A stretch of 64,000 nucleotides of DNA from the NCBI GenBank assembly GCA_022827025.1, contig JAJDTT010000278.1, positions 1 to 64,000 on the forward strand, read 5' to 3'. Below the pieces are notes generated by a model. The model ran no database searches. It had not been told where the DNA came from and was given only the letters and a program-made list of their open reading frames with translations. Each line of letters begins with the position of its first letter. Positions within the stretch are counted from its first letter, which is position 1. Source of the stretch: Acidobacteriota bacterium. Lineage in GTDB: Bacteria > Acidobacteriota > UBA6911 > RPQK01 > JAJDTT01. Of this stretch, positions 16,704 to 25,977 are shown piece by piece. The translations under genes and the position numbers were made by a program.

Positions 16704-16808
16704 GTGTGCCGTCCCGCAAATACATGTGTTCGTAACGGATCGAGCCTCGATTTCGAATCTCCGTAGGGGCACCCCTTGTGGGTGCCCTCTTCGGTCCAAG
16801 TCACGCCA
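16704..16808 (+). repeat. Dispersed repeat A, copy 2 (full length)
   Basis: About 105 bases from GTGTGCCGTCCCGCAAATA through CATGTGTTCGTAACGGATCG and CCGTAGGGGCACCCC to CTCTTCGGTCCAA. It matches the minus strand of 51031-51136 almost base for base (one extra G near the start and a few substitutions). It sits in the lpxI-lpxA gap, inside the lipid A operon. Confidence 0.9.
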
Positions 16809-16847
16809 CCAGTACAAAGCTCCCCCCGGGACGACTCCGCTGCCGTT

Positions 16848-16880
16848 GCCGGGCGGGCGACCACAAGGGTCGCCCCTACG
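16848..16880 (-). repeat. Dispersed repeat B hairpin, copy 2
   Basis: Same GGGCGACC-ACAAG-GGTCGCCC hairpin with CTACG as at 1001-1034. It is 39 bases after repeat A copy 2, mirroring the A-then-B pair at 821-1034. It lies just beyond the lpxA stop and could act as a transcript-stabilising or partly terminating hairpin inside the operon. Confidence 0.85.
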
Positions 16881-16908
16881 TCTTTTTGAGGGACAGTACA
16901 CCAGGCGC

Positions 16909-17706
16909 CTATCGGATAACCCCCCGGCTCGACGCCTCCAGGAATTGCAGCAACGATTCGACATCCGGGGTTTGCAATTTCTCTCGCAGGATGCGGTCCC
17001 GAGCCTGCGGTACGGTGAGACCCTTTCGAAAAATCCAGCGGTAGGCCTTCCTCAATGCCTGAATCCGTTCCTCGGAGAATCCTTTGCGGGAGAGACCGAT
17101 GCTATTGATCCCGTAGGTCCGGGCCTGGTTGCGGTGTCCCACCGTCTTGATGAAAGGCGGCGCGTCCCGGGTGATCACGGAGTAGCCGCCGATGAAGGCA
17201 TGCCGTCCCACCCGGCAAAATTGGTGGACGCCGGTGAACGCACCGACCGTAGCCCCGTTCTCGATCTCCACGTGACCCGCCAACGTCGCCGCGTTGGCAA
17301 GAATGCCGTCGTGCCCCAGGTGGCAATCGTGCGCCACGTGCACTCCCGTCATGAACAGGTTGCGGCTCCCGATCGTGGTCTTGCCTCCACCCTGAGCCGT
17401 GCCCCGGTTGATGGTGACGAACTCGCGGATGACGTTGTCGTCTCCCATGTGCAGGGAGGTCTGCTCGCCCCCGTACTTCAGGTCCTGGGGATCGGTCCCG
17501 ACGGCGGATTGCCCCACGATTCGATTCCGCTTGCCCAAGAAGGCGGGGCCCTTCAGGACGGTGTGAGGACCGACCGAGGTCTCCTCGCCGATCACGACGC
17601 CGTCGCCGACGATGGCGAAGGGACCGACGGTCACGCCACGCTCCAGTTTCGCGTGCGATGACACCTGTGCCGTGGGATGAATCTGAGCGGTGCCGGCGGC
17701 GGGCAT
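16909..17706 (-). CDS. lpxA: UDP-N-acetylglucosamine acyltransferase
   Basis: 265 residues from ATG 17706 (MPAAGTAQIHPTAQV); the frame to 17964 is an extension into fabZ. It is a left-handed beta-helix with hexapeptide repeats, the catalytic-His block HVAHDCHLGH and VHQFCRVGRHAFIGGYS. The Gly equivalent to E. coli Gly173 is retained, consistent with an ordinary UDP-GlcNAc substrate and an ester-linked acyl chain. It performs the first step of lipid A synthesis in the cytoplasm. Its start is 10 bases from the fabZ stop. Confidence 0.97.
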   Translation of the reverse strand: MPAAGTAQIHPTAQVSSHAKLERGVTVGPFAIVGDGVVIGEETSVGPHTVLKGPAFLGKRNRIVGQSAVGTDPQDLKYGGEQTSLHMGDDNVIREFVTINRGTAQGGGKTTIGSRNLFMTGVHVAHDCHLGHDGILANAATLAGHVEIENGATVGAFTGVHQFCRVGRHAFIGGYSVITRDAPPFIKTVGHRNQARTYGINSIGLSRKGFSEERIQALRKAYRWIFRKGLTVPQARDRILREKLQTPDVESLLQFLEASSRGVIR

Positions 17707-17716
17707 GGCGTCAACC

Positions 17717-18166
17717 TCAGCCGGAAACGACCGAGGCACGGTCCACCAGAGAGAACAGGATCTCCGCTTCCGCCGCACGCTGGTCTCCGACAAACGCTCG
17801 GCCCCGAAGTTTGCCTGCCCGGCCCCTGACCCGGACGACCACCATTTCGAGCCTGAGCTGATCTCCCGGCCGGACCGGCCGGCGGAACCGGGCCTTTTCG
17901 ATCCCCATGAGAAAAACCAGCTTTGTTTCCCGATTCGGCAGGGATTTGAACACCAGAAAGCCACCGGCTTGCGCCATGGATTCGATGATCAGGACTCCCG
18001 GCATGATGGGCGCGCCGGCGAAGTGACCCTGGAAGAACGGCTCGTTGAAGGTGACGTTCTTGATGGCGACAATCCGTTCGCCCTCGTGGAATTCGACAAT
18101 CCGGTCCACCAGGAGCATGGGATAGCGATGAGGGAGGAGATCCATGATCTCCTGAATGTCGAACAT
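17717..18166 (-). CDS. fabZ: 3-hydroxyacyl-ACP dehydratase FabZ
   Basis: 149 residues from ATG 18166 ([16 protein letters not shown]), the standard FabZ start; an extension to 18211 lacks support. The hot-dog active-site block is [19 protein letters not shown], with the catalytic His and Glu. FabZ dehydrates 3-hydroxyacyl-ACP and so competes with LpxA and LpxD for the same acyl-ACP, which is why it usually sits between them, as here (lpxD-fabZ-lpxA). Confidence 0.97.
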   Translation of the reverse strand: MFDIQEIMDLLPHRYPMLLVDRIVEFHEGERIVAIKNVTFNEPFFQGHFAGAPIMPGVLIIESMAQAGGFLVFKSLPNRETKLVFLMGIEKARFRRPVRPGDQLRLEMVVVRVRGRAGKLRGRAFVGDQRAAEAEILFSLVDRASVVSG

Positions 18167-18223
18167 GCCGGGTTCCTGCCCTTCCTTCAAGAGGAGTATC
18201 CTACCCACCACGGGAAAGGGGTT

Positions 18224-19237
18224 TCAAGAGTCACGGCGCCTCTTCTTCCAGGAACGCCATTCCGCCATGAGTCGGGGGAGGCGCCGCGTCAGGGCCTGGA
18301 TCTTCACCGTCGTCCGGTGGTCTCTGGCCGGCTGGCCGGACACGGTCATCCCGTCGGGGATATCCTTGGTCACCATCGTCTTGGCCAGGACCTTTACGCC
18401 GTCGCCGATTCGAACGTGGTCGACGACTCCCGAATGCCCCGCCAGGATGCAGTTCCGGCCCACCGTAACGCTCCCGGAGACCCCCACTTGCCCGACCATC
18501 ACCGTGTTCTCGCCGATGGTGCAGTTGTGACCGATCTGTACGTGGTCGTCCAGCTTGACTCCCCTGCCGATGGTGGTCTGGCCGAAGGTGGCCCGATCCA
18601 CACAACTGTTGGCGCCGATTTCCACGTCGTCCTCGATCACGACCGTTCCCCGCTGGGGAATCTTGACCTGACGTTCCCCGTCGAATACATAGCCGAATCC
18701 ATCGGCTCCGATCACGGCTCCGCTGTGCAGGATCACGCGTGCGCCGATGCGAATCCCGTCGTAGAGGGTCACATTCGGGTGCAGCACACTGCCGGGACCG
18801 ACGCAGCAGCCGTTCCCGACATGAACCCCGGAATGGAGGGTCACCTCTTCGCCCAGCGTGACGCCGTCGCCGACGTAGACATGGGGATGGATGGACACCC
18901 GTTCGGGGATGGAGCAATCCCGGCCCACGGTGGCGCCGGGCGATACGCCGATGGGCACAAAGGGCGTCTGCCGGATGTATTGCAGGAGCCGGGCGAAGGC
19001 CAGCTTCGGGTTGTCGACGCGAAGCAAGGGGCGGTTGTGAAACGGCACCGTCCTGGAAACGATGACGGCCGACGCGCCGGACTCGGGAATCCGTTCCTCG
19101 TACCGTTTCCGGGCCGCAAGGGTCAGGTCCCCCGGACCGGCCGTCTCGAAGGGTCTCAAGCGCCTGATGGGAGTGTCCGGGTCTCCCGCGACCTCTCCAC
19201 CCACCTGTTCCGCCAACTGCTCCAGACGATAGAGCAC
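18224..19237 (-). CDS. lpxD: UDP-3-O-acylglucosamine N-acyltransferase
   Basis: 337 residues from a GTG behind GAGGGA, the usual LpxD length. An N-terminal uridine-binding domain (residues 1-100) is followed by a long hexapeptide-repeat beta-helix (ATVGRDCSIPERVSIHPHVY and onward). The catalytic His lies in VQIGHNCTIG, and ADGFGYVFDGERQVKIPQRG is a signature block. A C-terminal helix (RRLPRLMAEWRSWKKRRRDS) completes the trimer. It adds the second acyl chain to the lipid A precursor. Between it and skp (19238-19391) I see no gene. Confidence 0.97.
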   Translation of the reverse strand: MLYRLEQLAEQVGGEVAGDPDTPIRRLRPFETAGPGDLTLAARKRYEERIPESGASAVIVSRTVPFHNRPLLRVDNPKLAFARLLQYIRQTPFVPIGVSPGATVGRDCSIPERVSIHPHVYVGDGVTLGEEVTLHSGVHVGNGCCVGPGSVLHPNVTLYDGIRIGARVILHSGAVIGADGFGYVFDGERQVKIPQRGTVVIEDDVEIGANSCVDRATFGQTTIGRGVKLDDHVQIGHNCTIGENTVMVGQVGVSGSVTVGRNCILAGHSGVVDHVRIGDGVKVLAKTMVTKDIPDGMTVSGQPARDHRTTVKIQALTRRLPRLMAEWRSWKKRRRDS

Positions 19238-19391
19238 GATTGTTCCCTCGCGTGGGCGAATCCTGCGGTGACCGCCATGGCGGCGGGCACATCACAGGTC
19301 TGGCAGGGAGGCGGAAATGAGGCGCCGGATGGCCGTCAGCGAACGAACGATACCACCGCGACGGCGTCTCGGCTCGGGAAACTCCAGGCTC

Positions 19392-19973
19392 CTAGGGCTG
19401 GGCTGGAGCCGAAGCCTGGGCGGAAGCCACCGGGTGACGCTGGTTGTAGATGGCCACCAGCTCCTTGGTGACATCCAAGGAAGGATCCACGTAGCTCTGC
19501 CCCTCGTTGCGCAGGAAGATGACGGAGTATCCGTTCTGTTGGGCGTACTCGTTGATGATGGTCTGGATCTTGGTTCCGATCTGTTCCAGCATCTGACGAT
19601 TCTTGGCCTCGGACTCCAACTGGCTGTCTTCCTGTTTCCGGCGCAGCCTCCGGTCCCGATCCTCGATGGTCCTCATCATCTCGGTTCGGGTATCCGGATT
19701 CAGCGTCCGTTCCTGAGCGGCGAACTGTTCGCGCAACCGGTCCAACTCGGTCTTGTCCTGCTCCAGTTCCTTGCGCCTGTCCTCGGTCCACTGTTGCAGT
19801 ACAGTCAGCGCCTGCCTGCCCTCGTCGGTTCCTTGAAGAACTTCAACCGAATTGACGAATCCCACCTTCAGCCCGGCGCCGCCCAGACCTTGCGACACGG
19901 CCCAGGGCGCCGCGCCCATGACGCCGGCAAGCCCGGCAAACAAGACCAAAACTCGTCGAGATCTCGTGAACAT
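19392..19973 (-). CDS. skp: OmpH/Skp-family periplasmic chaperone
   Basis: 193 residues; ATG behind AGGGGGA. The N-terminal basic stretch and hydrophobic run (VLVLFAGLAGVMGAAPWAVSQG) make a signal peptide. Then VGFVNSVEVLQGTDEGRQ is the OmpH start, followed by a charged coiled coil (residues 65-130, rich in E, R, Q) and a C-terminal strand YSVIFLRNEGQSYVDPSLDVTKEL. It shepherds unfolded outer-membrane proteins to BamA. It is 18 bases downstream of bamA, the classic arrangement bamA-skp-lpxD-fabZ-lpxA. Confidence 0.92.
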   Translation of the reverse strand: MFTRSRRVLVLFAGLAGVMGAAPWAVSQGLGGAGLKVGFVNSVEVLQGTDEGRQALTVLQQWTEDRRKELEQDKTELDRLREQFAAQERTLNPDTRTEMMRTIEDRDRRLRRKQEDSQLESEAKNRQMLEQIGTKIQTIINEYAQQNGYSVIFLRNEGQSYVDPSLDVTKELVAIYNQRHPVASAQASAPAQP

Positions 19974-19991
19974 GAATCCCCCTACTCCTTG

Positions 19992-22637
19992 CTAGAAGGT
20001 ATATCCTACCGTAAATCGGATGTTCCTGCGACGTTCCTGCATCGGATAGCGGATGCCGTTCACCGTGACCGTGGTATCCATGACCAGTGGATTGTAGGCG
20101 AATATGAGGCGAAACGGCTGGTTGAGCATGGGCATGACGAACTGAAACTCCATTCCCGTCGACATCCGCCAAACGTCGTTGGTGTTCTCCAGCAGGTCAA
20201 TGGCCGTGTTCGGCCCGAACAGAACCAGCTTGTTCCTGTTCAGCACCGTGTTGATCCCGAAATCCGCGAATGCGGCCAAGTGGATGGGACCGGCCACGGG
20301 AATTCGATACTCGGCCGTGAGCAGCAACGAGGTGTCGCCGCCGGCCGGAACCAGGTTCTCGCTCAACGCCGGAAGCCCCGTCCTCCTGTCGATGATGGGA
20401 TTCCCCGATTCGTCCCTCAGAGGTGACCGTGTCTTGGCCCATGGGGTCACCGACCTCAGGTCGAATCCACGGAAGTCGAACTCCCCGCCCCGATAGATCC
20501 GTTCGAAAAAGGGCACCGTCATGGGCCCGCCATTGGGCAACTCTCCGTACGGATACAGGTGCAGGAGCTGGGCCCGGAAACCCATACTGTTGCGGCCTCC
20601 GCTCAGCCAGCGGTCTTCCATGAATTTCTGATACTCGATGATGGGAGAGATGACGTTGTAGGTCCCTCCCAGGGGCCCGCCGGCAAAGGGGACCGACAGC
20701 CGCAACATGGTTCCCCGGGTGGCGCCGAAAAAAGCGTTCTTGCTGTTGTAGGTCCAACTGGGCGTGACTTCGCTCCGGATGATGCCACTCTGAGCATCTT
20801 CCCGGCTGCCTCCGGGAGTGAAGCCGGTCAACTGGCTCAAGGCGAAATCGCTGAAGTTTTCCGCCACGTCGGTGATGCTGATCCTCTGGAGCTGGTACGA
20901 CAGTCCCACCCGCACCCACCGCCAGAGCGGATAGGCGGTCTGTACGCTGAACCCGGTGCTGCTGCGGGTGAACAGGTTGACGTTGTTCTCCGGCAGGAAC
21001 AGGCCCCAGAAGGCAGTGAAGGTGTCGTAACGGAAGCGCTGGCTGAAGACGGAGAACCCCAGGGAGAGGCGCGTGTCCAGAAAATAGGGCTCCTGGAACG
21101 AGAAGTTGTACTGCTGGGTTCGAGTTCCGGTAACCGCCTGGACGTAGATCTGCTGGCCCAATCCCCGGAAGTTGTTGGTCGAATAACTGATCCCGATGAA
21201 CTTGCCGCTGATGCCGCTCACGCCCCCGGTCAGGCCGATGGACTGCTGACTCTGCTCCTTGACGGTGAGCAGAACGTCCACCTCGGCCAGGTCCGGGCGC
21301 TTGACGACCTCGTAATCCTCCTCCTCGATCTTGTCGAAGAATCCCAACTGGTTGAGTCGAATCACGGAAATGTCCAACAGGTCGCCGTTGAACTGGCGTT
21401 GCTCCTCCAGCAGAAACTCGCGCCGCAGAACCTTGTCCCGGGTCTTGGTGTTCCCCAGGAAGTTGATCCGCTTCACCAGGTACTGCTTTCCCTCTTCCAC
21501 GCGGATCGCGACGTTCATGACATTTTCGTTTTCGTTCTTGTCGATCTCGGGAATCGCCTCCATGTCCAGATAGCCGTACCGGGCATAGAGCTTTTTCAGG
21601 TCCTCGTTGGCCTTCTGCAGTTGGACCCAGTTGAAGACTTCCCCCTTCTGAATGTTGTAGGCGCGAGTCAGGACTTCGGAGTCGAAGTTCTTGATGCCCT
21701 CCAGCTTGAAGTCGCCGAACCGAAACTGAGGCCCTTCGTCGATGGGCACGGTGATGAAGTACTGTTGCTTGGTCTTGCGGAATCCGAAAAGAATGCCTCT
21801 GCCCGCCTCTACGATCTCCACCTTGGGCTCGCCGAGCCGGGCTTCCATGTACCCGCGCTCCCGGTACTTGTCCATCATGTTGACGTGGAGATCGTGCTCC
21901 ACCTTCTCCTTGATGTACTTGTCGAGACCCTTGAAGAGGGTGATGGGCCCCCGCTCCTTTGTCAGTTCCAGGCCCCCCCGCAATTCCTTGTCCGAAAAGA
22001 TCGTGTTGCCCTCGAACTGGATCTTGCCGATCCTCACCTTGGGGCCTTCGTCGATGTTGAAGACCACCTTGACCGCGGAGGACGTGATCGGCTCGACGGT
22101 GACCTCGACTCGCCCCAGCGGGCGCCCGTTCGTGTCCAGCAGGGTCCGCAGGGCCCGCCGCGCCTTGGGCAGCTTGGCGCCGTCGAAGGGGTTGTCGACG
22201 GTCATGCCCACCTTGAGCTCCCGGAACTGCTCCAGCACGTCCGATTCCTTGAAGGATTTCATGCCCTCGTATTCGATGGTCCGAATCAGGGGGCGTTCCT
22301 TGACCTCGAACAGGACGATGGTTCCAGTTTCCCCATCCAACTTCTTCACCTTGGCGTCGACGAAGAAGTTGGTGTTGAGGAGGCTCCGGTAGTCGCGGAG
22401 GATCTGCCCTTCGTTGTAGACGTCCCCCTGCCGGCTCTGGATGTAGAAGCGAATGGTGTCCTCGCTGATGCGCCGGTTTCCGAGGATGCGAACTTCCTCC
22501 AGGCGGCCGACGGACTGGCGCGCCTGGGCGTTGAGAAGCTCGGAGCCTCCCCAGAAAAGCGCCAGCACCGAAAGCACGATCCGGTGGACCCGGACGGCGT
22601 TCAGCCTTTGAACGGCACGATACGGTTTGCCCATCAT
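19992..22637 (-). CDS. bamA: Outer membrane protein assembly factor BamA
   Basis: 881 residues from ATG 22637; TTG 22640 and ATG 22634 are also possible. A signal peptide is followed by five POTRA domains (residues about 45-460), with EVRILGNRRISEDTIR opening the first and INFLGNTKTRDKVLRR the fifth. The C-terminal half is a 16-strand barrel with IYRGGEFDFRGFDLRSVTPW, a lid/loop-6 region carrying the conserved (V/I)RGF-like motif as FRGF. The barrel ends FTVGYTF with the terminal Phe needed for insertion. It inserts beta-barrel proteins into the outer membrane. It lies 32 bases after clpC. Confidence 0.97.
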   Translation of the reverse strand: MMGKPYRAVQRLNAVRVHRIVLSVLALFWGGSELLNAQARQSVGRLEEVRILGNRRISEDTIRFYIQSRQGDVYNEGQILRDYRSLLNTNFFVDAKVKKLDGETGTIVLFEVKERPLIRTIEYEGMKSFKESDVLEQFRELKVGMTVDNPFDGAKLPKARRALRTLLDTNGRPLGRVEVTVEPITSSAVKVVFNIDEGPKVRIGKIQFEGNTIFSDKELRGGLELTKERGPITLFKGLDKYIKEKVEHDLHVNMMDKYRERGYMEARLGEPKVEIVEAGRGILFGFRKTKQQYFITVPIDEGPQFRFGDFKLEGIKNFDSEVLTRAYNIQKGEVFNWVQLQKANEDLKKLYARYGYLDMEAIPEIDKNENENVMNVAIRVEEGKQYLVKRINFLGNTKTRDKVLRREFLLEEQRQFNGDLLDISVIRLNQLGFFDKIEEEDYEVVKRPDLAEVDVLLTVKEQSQQSIGLTGGVSGISGKFIGISYSTNNFRGLGQQIYVQAVTGTRTQQYNFSFQEPYFLDTRLSLGFSVFSQRFRYDTFTAFWGLFLPENNVNLFTRSSTGFSVQTAYPLWRWVRVGLSYQLQRISITDVAENFSDFALSQLTGFTPGGSREDAQSGIIRSEVTPSWTYNSKNAFFGATRGTMLRLSVPFAGGPLGGTYNVISPIIEYQKFMEDRWLSGGRNSMGFRAQLLHLYPYGELPNGGPMTVPFFERIYRGGEFDFRGFDLRSVTPWAKTRSPLRDESGNPIIDRRTGLPALSENLVPAGGDTSLLLTAEYRIPVAGPIHLAAFADFGINTVLNRNKLVLFGPNTAIDLLENTNDVWRMSTGMEFQFVMPMLNQPFRLIFAYNPLVMDTTVTVNGIRYPMQERRRNIRFTVGYTF

Positions 22638-22669
22638 CAAGATTCTATCGGGTTTTACACTCCGGGCCG

Positions 22670-25111
22670 TTACGCGATCCCGAATGACAGGGGAACGCCT
22701 GCCTTCTTGGATCCCTTGGCCCGATAGTACAATGCTCCACCCTTGATAAAGATGGAGAGAGTTTCCTTTTCTTTCAATTTCCCCTGAATAATCAACTCCG
22801 AGACCGGATCTTCAATATATTTCTGGATGGCTCTCCTCAGGGGACGGGCGCCATAGGAACGGTCCCGGCAAGTCTTGTCTATGATCCACCTCTTCGCGCT
22901 CTTGCCCAACGAGATCCGGATCTGCTTCTGGGAGAGGTTCTCGTTGCCCTTTTCGATGAGCAGATCGACGATCTTTCCCAGATCCTCTTCGGTGAGGGAA
23001 TCGAACAGGATGAGGTCGTCCACCCGGTTCAGGAACTCGGGATTGAAGACCCGTTTCACCTCTTCCATGATGACCTCTTCCACCTTCTCCCTTCCCTGAT
23101 CCGTTCCGCCGGCAAACCCCAGCTGCGGCTTGTTCATCAGGTAGCGGGCTCCGATGTTGGAGGTCATGATGATGATGCTGTTCTTGAAGTCGACCGTGTT
23201 CCCCAGGGAGTCGGTCAACTGGCCGTCCTCGAAGACCTGCAGCAACAGGTTGAAGATGTCGAAGTGGGCCTTTTCGACTTCATCGAGAAGGACCACGCAA
23301 TAGGGATTGCGCCGGACCCGTTCCGTCAATTGCCCACCCTCTTCATGCCCCACGTATCCGGGCGGCGAACCGATGAGCTTGGAGATCGAGTGTTTCTCCA
23401 TGTATTCGGACATGTCGAAACGGATCAAGGACTTCTCGCTCCCGAAAAGGAACTCGGCCAACGATTTGGCCAGTTCGGTCTTGCCCACTCCCGTGGGTCC
23501 CAGAAACAGGAAAGATCCGACGGGCCGGTTGGGATGCTTCATCCCGGCCCGGCTCCGGCGAATGGCGCGCGCGAGCGCGGAGACCGCCGTGTCCTGGCTG
23601 ATCACGCGGCGGTGCAGGTCCACCTCCATGCGCAGCAGCTTCTGTGTCTCCTCTTCGCGCAAGGCGCTCACCGGAATTCCGGTCCAGCGGGAAATCACCT
23701 CTTCGACATGTTTTCGACCCACCACCGGAGTGACGCGATTTTTGAGCTTCCAGCGATCCTTGACGATCTTCAGGTTCTCGCGCTCCACGACCTCGCGATC
23801 CTTGAGTTGGGCCGCCCGGTCGAATTCCTTGGCGGAGATGGCATCGTCCACCTCCCGGACGGTCACTCGAATCTTCTGTTGGAGAACCGTCACCTCGTCG
23901 GGGAATGAGGTGTAGTTGAGTTTCACCCTGGCTCCGGCCTCATCCAGGACGTCGATGGCCTTGTCCGGCAGAAACCGGTCGGGAATGTAACGATTGGAAT
24001 GGCTGACCGCAGCCTTGATGGACTCGTCGTCATACTCGACCCGGTGGAAGCTTTCGTAACGTTCCTTGATGCCGTGGATGATCCGTATCGTCTCTTCTTC
24101 GTTTGTCGCCGCCACCTTTACGGACTGGAAGCGGCGTTCCAAGGCCCGGTCCTTCTCGATGAAACGGCGATATTCGTAAGGCGTCGTCGCCCCCACGCAC
24201 TGGAGATCCCCGCGTGACAGGGCCGGTTTCAGGATGTTGGCCGCGTCCAGTGAGCCCTCCGCCGAGCCGGCGCCCACCAGGGTGTGCAATTCGTCGACGA
24301 AGATCACGAACTGAGGGTTCTCCACGATCTCCTTCATGATGGACTTCAGCCGTTCCTCGAACTGCCCCCGGTACTTGGTGCCGGCCACGATCAAGGAGAT
24401 GTCGAGAGCGAGAATTCGTTTGTCCAGGAGCATGGCGGGAGCGTCGCCGTTGACGATTCTCTGGGCCAGGCCTTCGACGATCGCCGTTTTTCCCACTCCC
24501 GGCTCACCGATCAGAGCCGGATTGTTCTTGGTCCGGCGGCAGAGAATCTGGGTGACCCGCTCGATCTCCGCCTCCCGGCCGATGAGGGGGTCCAATTCTC
24601 CGCGCATGGCCGCTTCGGTCAGATCCCGGCTGAACTCGGTCAGGATCAGGGACTCCTTCACCTTGTGCGGGGTCGGACGTCCCGGATTTCCGGACAACTC
24701 GTCCCGAACCCGCGCCAGGTGCAGGCCCTTTTCGCTCAGGATCATCGAGGCCGCCGACTTCTCTTCCCGGAGGAGGCCCAGAAGAATGTGCTCGGTCCCG
24801 ATATAGCTGCAGAGAAGGCGTTCCGCTTCTTCGGCGGCAAACGTGAGCACCCGCTTCGACTCATCGCTGAGAGGGAGCTCGACCGAAGTCGAAACCTTCT
24901 CCCGGACGCCCGAACGACCCTCGATTTCCTTGCGGATCGCCTCCAGGGTGGCTTCGCTCCTGCGGAAGAAGCGGCTGGTGAGCCCCTTGTCCTCCCGGAG
25001 CAGGCCCAGCAGGATATGTTCCGTTTCGATGGACCGGGAACCGAGCTGGCTGGCCTCGTAGCGGGCAAAGAAGATCACCCGCCTCGCCTTTTCCGTGTAC
25101 TTCTCAAACAT
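22670..25111 (-). CDS. clpC: ATP-dependent Clp protease ATPase ClpC
   Basis: 813 residues from ATG 25111 ([17 protein letters not shown]); the frame to 25189 crosses the promoter region. It has an N-terminal double Clp-N domain (residues 1-150), a first AAA domain with [16 protein letters not shown], a UVR motif ([20 protein letters not shown]) that identifies ClpC rather than ClpB or ClpA, and a second AAA domain with [18 protein letters not shown]. It unfolds proteins for ClpP. No long ClpB middle coiled coil is present. It heads the clpC-bamA-skp-lpx segment and may have its own promoter. Confidence 0.95.
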   Translation of the reverse strand: MFEKYTEKARRVIFFARYEASQLGSRSIETEHILLGLLREDKGLTSRFFRRSEATLEAIRKEIEGRSGVREKVSTSVELPLSDESKRVLTFAAEEAERLLCSYIGTEHILLGLLREEKSAASMILSEKGLHLARVRDELSGNPGRPTPHKVKESLILTEFSRDLTEAAMRGELDPLIGREAEIERVTQILCRRTKNNPALIGEPGVGKTAIVEGLAQRIVNGDAPAMLLDKRILALDISLIVAGTKYRGQFEERLKSIMKEIVENPQFVIFVDELHTLVGAGSAEGSLDAANILKPALSRGDLQCVGATTPYEYRRFIEKDRALERRFQSVKVAATNEEETIRIIHGIKERYESFHRVEYDDESIKAAVSHSNRYIPDRFLPDKAIDVLDEAGARVKLNYTSFPDEVTVLQQKIRVTVREVDDAISAKEFDRAAQLKDREVVERENLKIVKDRWKLKNRVTPVVGRKHVEEVISRWTGIPVSALREEETQKLLRMEVDLHRRVISQDTAVSALARAIRRSRAGMKHPNRPVGSFLFLGPTGVGKTELAKSLAEFLFGSEKSLIRFDMSEYMEKHSISKLIGSPPGYVGHEEGGQLTERVRRNPYCVVLLDEVEKAHFDIFNLLLQVFEDGQLTDSLGNTVDFKNSIIIMTSNIGARYLMNKPQLGFAGGTDQGREKVEEVIMEEVKRVFNPEFLNRVDDLILFDSLTEEDLGKIVDLLIEKGNENLSQKQIRISLGKSAKRWIIDKTCRDRSYGARPLRRAIQKYIEDPVSELIIQGKLKEKETLSIFIKGGALYYRAKGSKKAGVPLSFGIA

Positions 25112-25178
25112 TAAGCGATTTCCGCTTTGATTTAAGCAAACCGCAATTGTCCGGGCAAACGGCTCGCCGAACCCGTCG

Positions 25179-25184
25179 ATTATA
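25179..25184 (-). promoter_or_regulatory. clpC: Possible -10 box of clpC
   Basis: A perfect TATAAT on the minus strand, 67 bases upstream of the clpC ATG in a 194-base gap. No good -35 at 16-18 bases is visible, so it may depend on an activator or be chance. The rest of 25112-25305 shows nothing else. Confidence 0.35.
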
Positions 25185-25305
25185 CACACGCGTAGTGAAC
25201 AAGCGGGGAATCGGAGTCGGCGAATCCGCTCCGGGATCCGGGATCATGCCCACTGATGGACTGAACTCCCGGAGCCGGGCGGACCAGTGGAACTCCGGCG
25301 GCGGA

Positions 25306-25977
25306 TTATACGAGTTTCCCCTGAAGGACCTCCTTGCGGACGTTGCAAAGATCCGCCAGGGAGGCATTGTGGGTCGCGATGAGTGAAGTGAGTCCGTGCC
25401 TTCGATGCACCTGATCCAGCAGTTCGTAGATTCGCTCGGAGGTCGCCGGATCCAGATTGCCCGTGGGTTCGTCGGCCAACAGCAGCCGGGGTTCTCCCGC
25501 CAGCGCGCGTGCAATGGCGACACGCTGCTGCTCGCCGCCTGAAAGCTCCCCCGGCCGGTGCCGCATCCGGTCGCCCAGGCCCACCTCTTCCAGAAGGGCC
25601 TCAGCCCGCCCGGAGGCTTCCTGGTGGGAGGCCCCCCGCAGCAGCAGGGGAAACATGGCGTTCTCCCGGGCGTTGAACTCGGGCAGAAGATAGTGAAACT
25701 GAAACACGAAGCCCACGGTCCGGTTCCGGTACGCGGCCAGCTCCCTCCCCTGCAATCCGGTGATCTCCAGGTCCCGGAAGCGGATGCTTCCCGAATCCGG
25801 CCTCTCCATTCCCCCCACCAGGTGCAGAAAGGTGCTCTTGCCCGATCCGCTGGCTCCCGTGACGGCCACCATCTGCCCCGCCTGAACGTCGAGATCCAGA
25901 TCCACCAGAATGCGCAGCCGCTCCTGACCCGAACGATAGGACTTGGACAGGCCGCGGATCTTGAGAAGCTCACTCAT
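25306..25977 (-). CDS. lolD: Lipoprotein-releasing ABC transporter ATPase LolD
   Basis: 223 residues from ATG 25977 ([17 protein letters not shown]), overlapping the lolC stop by 8 bases. Walker A is GASGSGKST; signature [15 protein letters not shown]; Walker [13 protein letters not shown]; the switch His is in [29 protein letters not shown] is typical of the LolD/MacB family Q-loop region. It powers extraction of lipoproteins from the inner membrane with the LolC/E partner encoded just upstream. Confidence 0.95.
   Translation of the reverse strand: MSELLKIRGLSKSYRSGQERLRILVDLDLDVQAGQMVAVTGASGSGKSTFLHLVGGMERPDSGSIRFRDLEITGLQGRELAAYRNRTVGFVFQFHYLLPEFNARENAMFPLLLRGASHQEASGRAEALLEEVGLGDRMRHRPGELSGGEQQRVAIARALAGEPRLLLADEPTGNLDPATSERIYELLDQVHRRHGLTSLIATHNASLADLCNVRKEVLQGKLV

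Noticed and set aside
16741-16775. TTCGAATC-like sequence in repeat A resembling a tRNA T-arm
   Set aside because: No acceptor stem, anticodon arm or CCA could be placed around it, and the match recurs in each repeat copy as part of that element.
20559-22727. A 722-codon + strand open frame opposite bamA
   Set aside because: BamA on the minus strand is complete and conserved; the other frame is a codon-bias shadow.
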